Part shown: in pieces, positions 18,761 to 29,200 of the stretch
Position numbering within the stretch: position 1 is the first letter of the stretch
Layout of the letters: every line of letters begins with the position of its first letter
Assembly: GCF_000315625.1 (NCBI RefSeq)
Contig: NW_005434619.1
Location: 159,891 to 191,513 of the forward strand
DNA: 31,623 nucleotides
Direction: 5' to 3'
Origin: Guillardia theta CCMP2712
Lineage: Eukaryota; Cryptophyceae; Pyrenomonadales; Geminigeraceae
The notes under the pieces: model-generated
The model's database searches: none
The model's input: the letters and a program-made list of their open reading frames with translations, nothing else
Told to the model about the DNA's origin: nothing
Made by a program: the position numbers and the translations under genes

Positions 18761-21096
18761 CCTGAATGTACGAGCCGTCCAATGTACAGTGCCTCTGCAG
18801 CACGAGGATAACCTATCTGTATCCTATCCAGTTCCGAGGAACAAATCAGACCGATTCGCTAATCCACATGAAAGACGATTTGAACTCCCAGAGCAGAACA
18901 GCGCCAGAAAAAACGATACAATCACTTCCGCAGATCCGAGGAATGGGAACGGGAACAATGTGCTTGTTGACAGTCACAAGTTACTAGACCCCAAAGACCT
19001 CCACTGCTCCGTTTTGTCTTACGCTTGACGGTGGAGGCAGAACACACTATGATCTGCGAACTTCCACGTTTCCTCTGCTCGGGGTCGCTACCCACTCTTC
19101 CTCTTCCTCTTCCGCTCCTGTGCCTCTCTACAACAGCGCTTCCATGGTGAGGGAGATTGCGTATCAGGTGGATTTGGGGGTGGGTGGACCAACAGATAAA
19201 TTACAGGTGGGTCCTTCCAAAACTTTGTAAAAGAGGGGTGGGGGTGGAGCAGCTCAATTTGTTTTGGGTCGTTGGTGAGCAGAAAAAGGTGAAGGTGGGG
19301 TGGGTGTAAAGTTAGGGAAGAATGGGCCGAGAACAGACAATTTGAATAACTTTTTCGCAATTTTGACCAAATTTTGTGATCATACTTGTATGAAGATAGA
19401 ATACTTTTGAATTTTATAATCAAATTTCAATGTTTAGCTCTAAAACTGATAAACCAGGTAGGGGTCAATTCAACCAGACATTTCGGTCATGTTCAACCAC
19501 AACAAGAGGGGTCGGGTGGGTGTACACGTGTCTCATTTGAAAGGGTAGGTCAGACATAATATAGGGAGGGGTGGATTGGGAAGGGGTAGGGTCAATTTAA
19601 GGGCAGTGGGAAGGACGGGTGCCTTCTGATACGACCCTTGTAGCACCTGTGTCTTAGGTACCTACCAACTTTGGATCGAATACAACCAATGAGTGTAGGA
19701 GGTCGTAGGATGCCTATGTTGGACGGAGTCGTTTCCGGTGTGAGGAAGGTCGTAGTGAAGGTACTAGGTTATTGTGAGGAGGGAGCAAGCCTCCTAAAAA
19801 TAATTTAAACTCTTTTTATGAATAAATCCTTTTAAATTCGAGGGTTTTTTAATAAGGGTCATATCGGTTAATATGCACCCACAATCCAACACTACCCTTG
19901 TTACACCGGTAAAGTGAGGGGTGATACCAAGAAGCATTGCGGGTAGATTAATAAGCTAGTACTGAATTTGAAAAGGTGTAGTTTCGCCCAAACAGGCTGC
20001 ATGATCCATGTCATCGTCACGTTGTTCACACGGACCAACCATGCCATTGCCCAACAGTCAAAAGAGCTGACTGAAAGCGAAAATGGCAGGTCCGACGGTC
20101 ACTTTCAAGTTGGTTCAGTCGGAGGCTCGTTCCGAACTCGGCTGCCACTCCGAGTACCTACGGCCCACGGTGTGACCGACCCGGCACCGCCGGGCCGGCC
20201 GCGCGGCCGGCCACTGAGGGCACTCCCGGGCCGGGCCGCGAGCCGGGGCCCCCGGCCGGCGGCGGTCCCGGAGTCGGCCACGTTGAACGGTCCGATCAAC
20301 GGTCACGGCGGTCCGATCTGGAACCACTGGCAGCCTGGGCTGACTTTGAACTGACTCGGCGTCCTCGGCCCGGAGCATGAGACTGAGAGTCATGGCACAG
20401 TACCGTGAACTACTGCTGACTCTCCGAGGCTGGGTACGGTCACTGTCAAATCACAGCCTGATCGGACGGTGCTGGCCGGGCCGCCGGGCCCAACACGGCG
20501 CGGCCGAGTTACCGTACCGTACCGTACCCGGTGACCTCACGTCACCGCGTGACTATGATACTAGCGTGCAACCGTTCAACGGTTCGGAACGGACTGTGAG
20601 TGACCGGGAAGTGATCGGATGATCGGATGGCGTCGGTGAGAGTCATCCGATGATCTCTATCGCCCCGCCGCGCGGCCGCGGACTTGAACCCCCGGCCCGG
20701 TGACGCCGCCGCCGCCGGGGTGAGTACTACCGGCCGCCGGGCGCGCGGCGGCCGGGCCCGCTAGTAGGCCGCCGCCGGGCCGCCGCCGCCGCTGGCCCGG
20801 CGGCCTCGGAGCGGCGGATCATGAGTCTCAGGCTACTTGAGTCAGTGATGACCGGACTGTGAGCTCGGAGCCTGGAGCGCGCACTGCGCCGCCACGCCGG
20901 CACAGCCTGAGCCGCACTGCGCGGCCCAGCCGCTATGGACTCCACTGAACTTCCGTACTCGACTTGACTTGCAACGTGAGTTCAAATCAATTCTAAGTAC
21001 ATGTCTGATTGATCTACTTCTTGGACGGCTTTGCCTGATTGGCCGCCTCATCTTCCTGAGATTCGAGGGGAAAGTGTCAATTCCGGCAGATAAGAA
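18761..21096. other. Long non-coding stretch with G-rich tracts and a GC island
   Basis: 18761-19140 has open frames on both strands but no domain. 19140-19640 is G-rich on the plus strand (GGGGGTGGGTGG, GAGGGGTGGGGGTGG and GGTGGGGTGGGTG), the complement of the C-rich tracts seen in other spacers. 19780-19920 is AT-rich and carries ACACCGGTAAAG at about 19902. 20128-20950 is the GC island listed separately. I see no gene in this stretch. Confidence 0.5.
20128..20950. other. GC-rich island 1
   Basis: About 820 bases of very high GC inside AT-richer DNA. GGCC, CCGG and CGCCGCCG words recur, mixed with short stretches rich in GACTGA/TGAGTC and AACGGT words; CGGTCCGATC occurs twice (about 20288 and 20309). 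Frames on both strands are short and give Gly/Pro/Arg composition, so it does not look coding. It is not next to the start of any called gene. Confidence 0.7.
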
Positions 21097-21939
21097 TTAT
21101 CTTGCAACGACCTGGTTTCGTGGATCATTAGGGTCGTTCTTGTCCCAGAATTCCTCCTTGCCAGCTCCACAGATGGGGCACCTGCGCAACACAGCGGGGA
21201 AACTAGTGAACACGCGTCGCGAGTAGTTCAGCTCAGACATACTTGAACTTGTCGGGAAAGAATTTTCCCTCGCGTCCCCTTGCTGGCATCATCTCATATC
21301 CGCATCCACCGCAAGCGAAGACATGCTGCAGCACTGTCATTTGAACGTCACAACAACGATCAAAATAAACTTACCAGCTCTTCGAGCTCCTGATCTGTCT
21401 GTGGAATGTACTTCGTGTCTTTGTTGTCAAGAATACTCCTGCCCTCCATCTGCATGCAGCTCTCACGCAAGTAGCAATCTTGCTTGTTTCCTGACCTTCT
21501 GCTTCACCATCTTCAAGACGGTCAGTCCCCCGATCACTGCCACCCAGAACGGCGCTTGTCCCATTCCAGCAGTGTTGACGGTTAGACCTCCAATCTTCTT
21601 CTCGACGACTTCCTCCTGTACCTGAAACGCAAGAGGGAGTGAGGAATTGCTGGTCGACCTCGATTTTCTTCTTACCTCCGTCTTTGCCATGAGGTGAACG
21701 TTCTCAAGCTTCATTGGTACCTCAATGAGGACCTTCTGGCCATGGCCAAGCCTCATCTGCACACCTGGTCGCGTTACTCCCCGTTGTGCATTCCTCAAAG
21801 GCAATCCCGTGCTTGGTCCTATGTCAAACTCATAAGGGACTGTGCTGCAGGGAACAATGAAGACTTCACCGTTGATCACAAAGGCACTTGTCGTGCTGAT
21901 TGACAATACTGAAAGTATCAAACATGATCTGCAGAGCAT
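21097..21939 (-). CDS. Plastid-targeted rubredoxin-domain membrane protein, 5 exons
   Basis: Minus-strand exons: 21939-21676, 21621-21496, 21449-21375, 21325-21243, 21181-21097, in phase, about 210 residues. The N-terminus (MLCRSCLILSVLSISTTSAF) is a signal peptide ending at TSA|F, the site that begins a transit peptide in red-lineage secondary plastids. One membrane segment, FWVAVIGGLTVLKMV, lies mid-protein. The C-terminus is the rubredoxin domain: FACGGCGYEM gives the first CxxC and CPICGAGKEEFWD the second. These four Cys bind one iron in a one-electron carrier. The loop between the pairs is 20 residues, shorter than in classical bacterial rubredoxin. Plastid and cyanobacterial membrane rubredoxins are linked to photosystem assembly; that role here is inferred. 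An intron splits the domain between its two Cys pairs. Confidence 0.88.
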
Positions 21940-23068
21940 GATTGTTCTGACCAGAACATGATGTCAGGATGTTTCAGAGAGCACGATACACTCGCGATAC
22001 ACTCTCGATTCAAACGTCACAATGACCATCCTTACTCTAGTATCTACCTCTTACAGAAAACACCCATTGATGATGTACTCATCATAGTCCCTCATAAAAT
22101 GTATCGTTATCTAACATTTCAAAAGATGGTTCTCATTCTCAGTCTCACGTATAATCATCTCCACAGAAGACGACTTACATCCTCAGAATACATGATCCTC
22201 AATATCAAACACAAGAGATTCGAACAGGGGCAGGCAAAACATCATTTAGATATTGCATGGAACAACTGTCAAAAGTAACAAGACATCGATACACCTTGAG
22301 ACTACTTCGAGGAGGATCGCGACAAATCCTTGTGCTCTCTAGCTCTGTTCTTCACCTGCCATCCTTCATCCATTGCTCTAATTTCATTCCTCTACCTACA
22401 CCTGTCATCTTCTCTCCTCCGCCACAACAATCATTGCGTTGCCATGCTGCACGGCGGCCGCCGGCGCCCATTTCATTAGCTAGCTGTCAGGCCAGGCGAT
22501 GTATCGATTGTTCTGGTCACCCCCACCCCCTCCAACCTACCCTCAATAGAGCCGGCCCCCACCCAGCCTTTGATACTACCCCACCCCCTTCTGGATAAAC
22601 CACCCACCCCATTAAAAATACACCCCCGTCATTCCATGAATTTCACCCCTCCAGCCCCTGATATCGCATCGAGCTACCACCCCCTGACCCGTGCAGACTA
22701 AAACGGAAGTTGTTAGATAGAAGTTACGGCCTATCGGTAGCTGCAGTACCAAGCCAGAATTGCATTACAATACAATTTAAATATAATAATATAATTATCA
22801 GTACTTATAATGGAGGACTGAATTTGCTCGTACTAATATTGCTTAAAATATTGTAACCGATTCTACTGACCTCAATGAATGACCCTCCTCACTAGCACAA
22901 GAATTCACTCCAATCCAAGTACCCCTACCTCCTGGAAAGTCAAGCCCAAAGTTCTACTACCCCTCAAGGTCTATTGACAACCTTGGGTGGAGAACAACCC
23001 TACCCCACAGGCTAGGCGTTGTGTGGGGACTACCCCCTGTTACAGATCACCACGCCCTACCGCAACAT
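21940..23068. promoter_or_regulatory. Divergent spacer with C-rich tracts and an AT-rich core
   Basis: Between the rubredoxin gene (-) and the plus-strand genes that follow. 21940-22330 is AT-leaning, with an open frame that has no domain. 22518-23035 carries ACCCCCACCCCC-type runs, CTACCCC and AAGTACCCCTACC. 22755-22860 is very AT-rich. The promoter role is inferred from position; no gene was found. Confidence 0.45.
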
Positions 23069-23766
23069 GCCGCATCCAGTTCTTTTAGGGGCTGCCCTAG
23101 TCGCATGTTTGGGAAAGAATGGGAAGACAGAGAAGAGGCAGCGTAGAAGCTCACATCGTGTAATGCAGAGAATCGGCAACTCTAAAATTTGTCTTGCTGT
23201 GGGAAAAGGTGCACGGTCAGAAGTTTAAAGAGCTGCGGCTCATGTCAGATTTGCGCTGGTTTACAGCTGTTGTCTCTAGTCTAGCAGCAACAATGCATTT
23301 TCAGACTAAAGGAGTAGTGAGTGCAATGAGTTATAGATGGGTGGCATTCGCTTATCTCGAGGTTTCAGATCAAGATTTTTGCCATGTTCAAAGGTGTAGA
23401 TAACTGCTGTATGCATCTCATATGATTGCCCCAGAACAATCAAAGAGGGTTCTGCAAAACAGATTAGGAAAGGGCTTTGCAAACTCACAAGATGAAAATT
23501 TCTGAAGGATTTCAGTTTAACTGTTATAGAATTTTGTGTAATCCTCGCGTGGTAAAACTTGACATTTTTCCTGCAGCATCAAGTTGCCTGTGTATGAGGG
23601 TGTCTTCGACCGGAAGATCGCGCTTCGTTTTTACGTTTTGTCAAGTTCTGACCAATCAACGGCATACAACCTTGGAGCCCCTGGCATAGCCTTTGGATGT
23701 CTTGGTGACAGATCAAACAGATTTTTTTGCTTTTCTCGCCTGCATAACCTGTATGAACTGCGCTAG
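23069..23766 (+). CDS. Doubtful small gene, exons not fully resolved
   Basis: An ATG at 23069 opens a frame with a hydrophobic start (PVLLGAALVACLG) that turns basic. A second protein-like segment runs from an acceptor (TTTTCCTGCAG, ending 23578) to a stop at 23764: IKLPVYEGVFDRKIALRFYV, later YNLGAPGIAFGCLG. The middle (23200-23400) is open in another frame. I could not join these parts in phase with confidence and recognise no family. It may be upstream exons of a transcript that includes the next gene, or non-coding. Confidence 0.25.
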
Positions 23767-23775
23767 GACTCTATC

Positions 23776-24814
23776 ATGCGCCTTTCAAAGATCTTTTGCA
23801 TTTTCATTTCGACACTCTACGCCCACCTTTTTGTCGAGGTTTTTGCGTTCTCTCAACCCAAATCCTTGAGGCTGCGATTCGATGGAGGCAAAGCTGCAAG
23901 CAAGGAAGCTCATGGTTTGTCTTTCTCCTTGGCCAAGAACGTTTGTTCAAGGAGGAAGCATGCTCTCAGCACTTGCATGCTGGTGGATCTATCTTCGCCT
24001 CTCGCCATTGCAGCTCACAGCATGCAGGTCACATCACTTGTCGAATTCGATTCAACTCCTAACAAATTTTCAGGGTCTATCTGGAATTTTTAAGATTAGC
24101 CCGATTCAGATTGATGCTTTGACTGGAATGCTTCTGTACGTCCTAGGCAAGATAACGGCTGATAGAATCAATCAGGAAAAGACGAACAAGAAGGAAATCC
24201 GACGATGGGGCACTGTTGGAGGTATTGACGGCTGCCTTGCGCACGTTTGGTACATTATCACGGATCACTTGGCAAGCATCTGCATCTTCCAACAAAAAAT
24301 CTGGATTGTACTTGTTCAGGTGTTTTTGACGGAGTTGCTGTACACTCCGTTGTTCGTCAGCATTTTTCTGCTCGTCTCTGCTCGTTTTGATGGCAAGTCT
24401 CTGCAAGAATCTCTTGGAAAGGTAAGGACAGGCCTTGTTCCAATGTGGAGGATGTCCACCAAGACATGGATTCCGATCAACATCTTTATCTTCAGCCTCA
24501 TCCCCGTCGAAAGGAGAGTGTTAGTTTCCATGTTTCTCAACTACGGCTTCGTGGTCACTCTCGCGCTCTGGGACACTGGATGGTTCACTAAGGCCTGGAA
24601 TTGGTGGAAAAAGAACCAAGATCAGTTCATCACTTCGTATGCTCTCTCCGAAGACCCTCCGGCTACCTCAAGAACTGAGACAGAGGGAGGGGCAAGTGGT
24701 GATATTAGCCGATACCACTCCAACAAACCCTTCACCCCAGGCGACAGGAGCATGATGGTCACAAAGTCAATGGTTGCATCGGAAAATGCTGAGTTGATGA
24801 GAAATTTACCATGA
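23776..24814 (+). CDS. Mpv17/PMP22-like membrane protein with plastid presequence, 2 exons
   Basis: Exons 23776-24027 and 24074-24814 (46-base intron), about 330 residues. The N-terminus is a signal peptide ending VFA|F, then a Ser/Lys/Arg-rich transit-peptide-like stretch, so import into a secondary plastid is likely. The body has the Mpv17/PMP22 layout: DALTGMLLYVLGKITADR, RRWGTVGGIDGCLAHVWYII (family 'G...GP..H.WY'), a membrane helix, RFDGKSLQESLGKV, then a segment matching the 'W.P.....F..VP...R' region (MSTKTWIPINIFIFSLIPVE) and a last hydrophobic helix. Family members are small channel-like proteins of mitochondria, peroxisomes and plastids. The 'GP' and the WP motif are altered, so the match is recognisable but divergent. 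The C-terminal ~70 residues are hydrophilic and Ser/Thr-rich. AATAAA at about 24967 may be a poly(A) signal. Confidence 0.62.
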
Positions 24815-25839
24815 TGAACCGTGTAGATATGGGAATGAGCTGCTTTTTTTGTGGAACAGAGGTCTTGTTTTTTTTTGTATTAACATTTTCGACAGTCCCA
24901 GACGTATGTTGTATTTGTTGGGACGGAATTTTGCTCGATTGGTTGTTACTTTTTGTACGGACAACTAATAAACAGTTTTCGATTTTGAAACGAAAGTGCA
25001 CGAGCATGTACAGTGCAGAAGAGGGGAATGTTCGGTCCAGTGGAACACAGTAATGCAGTAAATCAACAGTATTTATTGAAAAATGGCGATGGGAAACCAT
25101 CGTTGCACTTGGAATCGAAGCACAAAAAACTAGACAACCGAGTTAGCTCTCGAAATTTGACAATTCAAAACATGACATTTTGCATCATTCCTCAACTTTC
25201 AGCAAAAAATGACCACACATTCGCGTTCAGAGCGTATATTAATAGAAGTTGAATCATCGGAATCTTGCCATTTCATCACCATCACTCCATGAATACCTCG
25301 TCTGAAAGGGATGGGTTCCTTGAAACGTTGGGGAAACTGTTGAGGAGAATAGACCTGAAAAGCAGAAAGGTCACTCTCATTGAAGAGATCGCTTCTCGAG
25401 CGGATAATGGAAAGCATGCATCAGTCTGGCGCCAACAATTCGCTTCAACACGGGCGTATATTTTCAGTTGTGTTGCAAAAATATTGTTTTTCTCGATCAT
25501 CTGCAGTTTCGAAGACAATCACATAAATTCTGTTCATATCACCTGCAAGAAAAGATCAGAAGCTTGACGAGGTACACGAATGCGAGTTTGGTCCGCACAT
25601 TTCTTCTCCATCTCTTCTTTTCCTCTCTTATCTTGCCCCTACCCTCCCCATCGACTCTCTAGAAGTCCCTCCCCGTCTTTCTCCTTCCTTCCTCGTTCAA
25701 CAACTCCTCCATCGCTCCCCATCTCCCTCGTGCCCCGGGGGCCCCGCCATCAACTTGAAGTTGCTTCGTGCATCTCACCTTTCGCGGCGCGTGCTTCTCT
25801 GCACGTGCGGCGGCGGTATTGATAAATAGCCTCCAGGCG

Positions 25840-26290
25840 GCTCAGCCCCCGGGCCCGGCGGACAGCCGGGGGTCCGGCCCGGCGGACAGCCGGGGGTCCG
25901 GCCCGGCTGACTCATGAGGGCCTCAAGCGACTCAGGGGCTGATTTTCAACTTAACTTTGAGTAAAAGGGGCCGGACAGCCGCCGCTGCCACAGTCACCCG
26001 GCGGGGGCGGCGGGGGCGGGCCACGGCGGCGTCGGCCCGGCCGGCCCACGGGGGCGGGCCCCGGCCCCGGGGCAGGGCCAGTCAAGTGCCACTCAGCGGG
26101 CCAGAGCCTCGGGCGCCCCGGGCCACCTCCAGCCTCGGAGAGTTATCTTAACTCGGCGCTCAGCCCCGGGCAGGCAGTGTCGGACCGCCGCTCAGTACTG
26201 CGGCACGCCGATCCAGGCCCGGCCCTCCCGGGTCCGGGCCGCCGCCCGACCCGGCCGGGACGGACATCTCAGTGCTTGGAGCTGCTGACT
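25840..26290. other. GC-rich island 2, just upstream of a gene start
   Basis: About 450 bases of very GC-rich DNA with the same vocabulary as island 1 (GGCCGG, CGGCGGGGGCGG, TGACTCATGAG, GCGACTCAG). It ends about 10 bases before the proposed ATG at 26300, so it could be a CpG-island-like promoter. Coding potential is poor. Confidence 0.6.
25853..25908 (+). repeat. 24-base tandem repeat in GC island 2
   Basis: Two perfect 24-base copies (25853-25876, 25877-25900), starting GCCCGGCGGACAGCC, then a partial third. Confidence 0.9.
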
Positions 26291-26299
26291 GGGCGCATC

Positions 26300-29200
26300 A
26301 TGGAAGAAGGTAGGTGGAGCGAGGAGAGAAGCAGCAGATCTTGAGCATGCACACTGAACGAATTTCACAGAGGTCAGAGAAAGGTTGAACAGCCTCCTGG
26401 CATGCGTGGGAAAGAACGAGATTGTACAGGTGACGAATCAGCGAAGGTTCAAGGGGAGCAAGTGCAAGCTGACTGCCGCTCCCCAGGGCCTTGAACTTGC
26501 GAAGCAACTGCAGAAGGACCCCGGCAACATTCCTCTGCGATTGTGGAACGCCAAGGAAAGCTCCCTGTTCCCTTTGACGGTCATGTGCTCACTATGACCA
26601 GCAGACCATAGCAAGTCTGGTCGAGTTCGTGGCTGAGCACATAAGGACGGAGATTTGGGATGGGGATCGCCTGTACCGCCATTTGCCTACCTTTTATCTC
26701 GCCATGAACTTTCCTTGCAGATCACTCGTTCTCATCCTCCTCCGCTTCCTGGGCTCTTGGCTGGAATCCCTCAAGTGATTTGTTTCACTTTCTATTCCGT
26801 GATGGGCAATGAAGTCTCTTGCGCAGCCTCTATCTCCGACAGCACCCTGCTGCTAATCTCACCAAGCAAGTCAGCGGTCAGATATCGAGTGAGTTGCTGC
26901 ACTCGTATCAGTGCCGGCAGTGACAAGTGAGAGGAGGGTTGGTCGAGGCCATCAAGATCGTCCCAAGTCAGATGTTGTCATGGAAGAGCGAGAGGACATC
27001 GCAAGATGTGTTCGCAGCTTCTCTCTACGTCCTCGGCAGCGCCTTCTACGTTGCCGGTTCTTCTAGAAAAGAGGTCTTCCTGCCTGGTGACCTTCGTCTG
27101 TTCCTGCACAGAAGGCTCGGAGTGCGCGGAATGCTTGGAGGCGTATATGGATGCAATGGAAACAGCAGGAAGTGATGGCGGTGGACAAACTTTCTCTTCA
27201 CCCTTTCGTGCATGTTGATCTTCCTTGTGGTCAGGATCCCCATCGCGGGAGGGAGTGAGCGCGTTCTTTAAAGGTACGAGGTGGGAGAGTTTGTGGGCAG
27301 CGGTGTTCACATCGGGTGAAGGGTGTGGCACTATCATCGCCTCCTTGAAAGAGCCTCGACGTTTTGCATCGTCGATGCTGAGAAAGTTTACGATGCTGTC
27401 AAGAAACAAGATCGATCAATGCAAGCAGATGCAGGCTGAACAGCTGACAAGTCCAATCAAGGATGAACAAGTCGATGAGCGGAACTTATACTCGCTGGCT
27501 GACTGGAGGCTTCTGGCGTCTACGTTTGAGAACATGGTGAGCAGAGTGGAAAGGTTCAGAGTGCGGGAGATCTCAAGAATGAGGGAAAGAATTTTTAATG
27601 CATGCTTGCAGTTACAAGTCGGTCCTCTGCCAAAAAGAAACGAGAAGATTCAGATGAAAGAAAAAATGCAGTGGTAGGTATCTTTTCCTGTCCTCCTCTC
27701 CCCGTTTCCCTCCTCCTTTTCCTCCTTGGACTCTTCCTCTACATCGTCATCTTCTCAATTTTCCTGTTTCTCCTGTCCTCTCTTCGTTTTCCCCTCTCTC
27801 GCACATCTTACATCTAAAGCATACACCATCTTGCAGGTATTCACTGCTAACTGACAACCTGACGGATTTCTCGTCACCCGGCACATCTCCTGACTCACTC
27901 ACCCTCGTGACCCATTCTTGGTTGCAAGCTGCTGCCTTGAGATGGTGATAGCGCTGTTTCCTCCTCTCTGCCCGTCCCTGGTGCCCCTTTCCTTCCTCCC
28001 GTTCCCTCCCGTTGCTGCACACTGCATCGAGTTATAAGTCCTCTCCTCCTCTCCATCGTCTTTCTTCTCCTCGACTTGCTTTTTCATGCTGCTTTTCCTT
28101 CGCTCGGATGTTTCTGAGAGTACAAGACAGCTTCTGGCGAACCCCGATGCTGTTTCAGAAGGTGAAGATGAAAAAGATGGCAGTGATGATGATGAACAGC
28201 CTGAGATTGTGAGTTTGCGATACTGGGCAATTTCATCTGTTGCTGAAACCGTGAAAGGTCGCTCACTGAGATGGATGAATTTGCAAAGAGGAAGATGGGA
28301 GGAGGAAAGGATGACATCTGTGAATGGATCCTCCTACCTCCCGCATTCCATCACGCCATGAGCTCGCTGGGCAATGCGCAAGCGTTTGAGAGGGGAGCTA
28401 GTCTCTTCCTCGCAGCTGAAGGAGCAGTGAGAAAGAAAGAAACGACGGAAGGAGAGCAGGCAGGTGAAGATGTAGAGGGCAAATCACAGCGAGACATCGA
28501 GACGCTTGCAAGGTCTGTCGTCGGCTACATGATGGAAGTGGTGCCTGCCTTGTTGTACCTGATCTGCTTCTGGAACATGATGCTGCTGTTGCCAGTCGCT
28601 GGGGAAAGTGTTCTTCTCTGACCTATCCGACGCCCCGATCAACAACTCGTCGATGAATCGGCTGAAGATACACCTCCGCTCGGATCTCTTCAAGTTTGTG
28701 GAGGAGGGAAGGAGAACGGAGGGAGGCAGGAGGGGAGGAAAGGAGGGTGGGGAGAAGGAGTGTGGGAGGAAGGGAGTAAGGGAGGGAGGAGCGTCAATTT
28801 GTTTCAATTGACTGTCCTGGCAGCTCCTGCCCCACCTGTTGTCATCTTGCCAAGTCCCTTATGAGCCTGAAAGGTACAAGCTGCTCGCATGTCATCCTGT
28901 GACTGTTGGTCCCTTTTAGTCATCGGCCCTTCCTTTGCCACCCTGAGTCTCAGCCTGCTCGGCGATTTCCTCGAGTGGATGGTAGTCTTGATAGCACGCG
29001 AGTTCTCCTGCAGCCGCTGACGGCAGCGGAGGGCAGGAGACGGAACATGCGGCCACTTCCAAGAGGATGGAACATGCTGATAGAGTCGGACAGTGCGGCT
29101 GGATGACGACGTGGGTGAGACCGTTGGAGAGCAGCGAGACTGAGCGGCAGGCAGGGAGGGGAAGCAGCTCATGGTCATGGCGTGTATCTCCATCTCCTTC

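Larger units (their letters stand above)
24815..26299. other. Intergenic region, possible small frames and GC island
   Basis: 24815-25260 looks like 3' flank. 25289-25567 has an ATG-started plus frame with fair composition (FLETLGKLLRRIDLKS), but the minus strand is equally open and splice-like there, so no gene is called. 25610-25830 is CT-rich. 25840-26290 is a GC island. Confidence 0.4.

Noticed and set aside
20650-20700. tRNA T-arm-like GGTTCAAGTCC on the minus strand
   Set aside because: No acceptor stem, D arm or anticodon arm can be placed around it in the GC island.
21958-22278. 106-residue plus-strand frame starting ATG ATG
   Set aside because: It lies in an AT-leaning spacer with no domain and no splice support, and starts just upstream of the divergent rubredoxin gene.
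25265-25567. Small gene on either strand
   Set aside because: Both strands are open and splice-like, so I could not choose between them.
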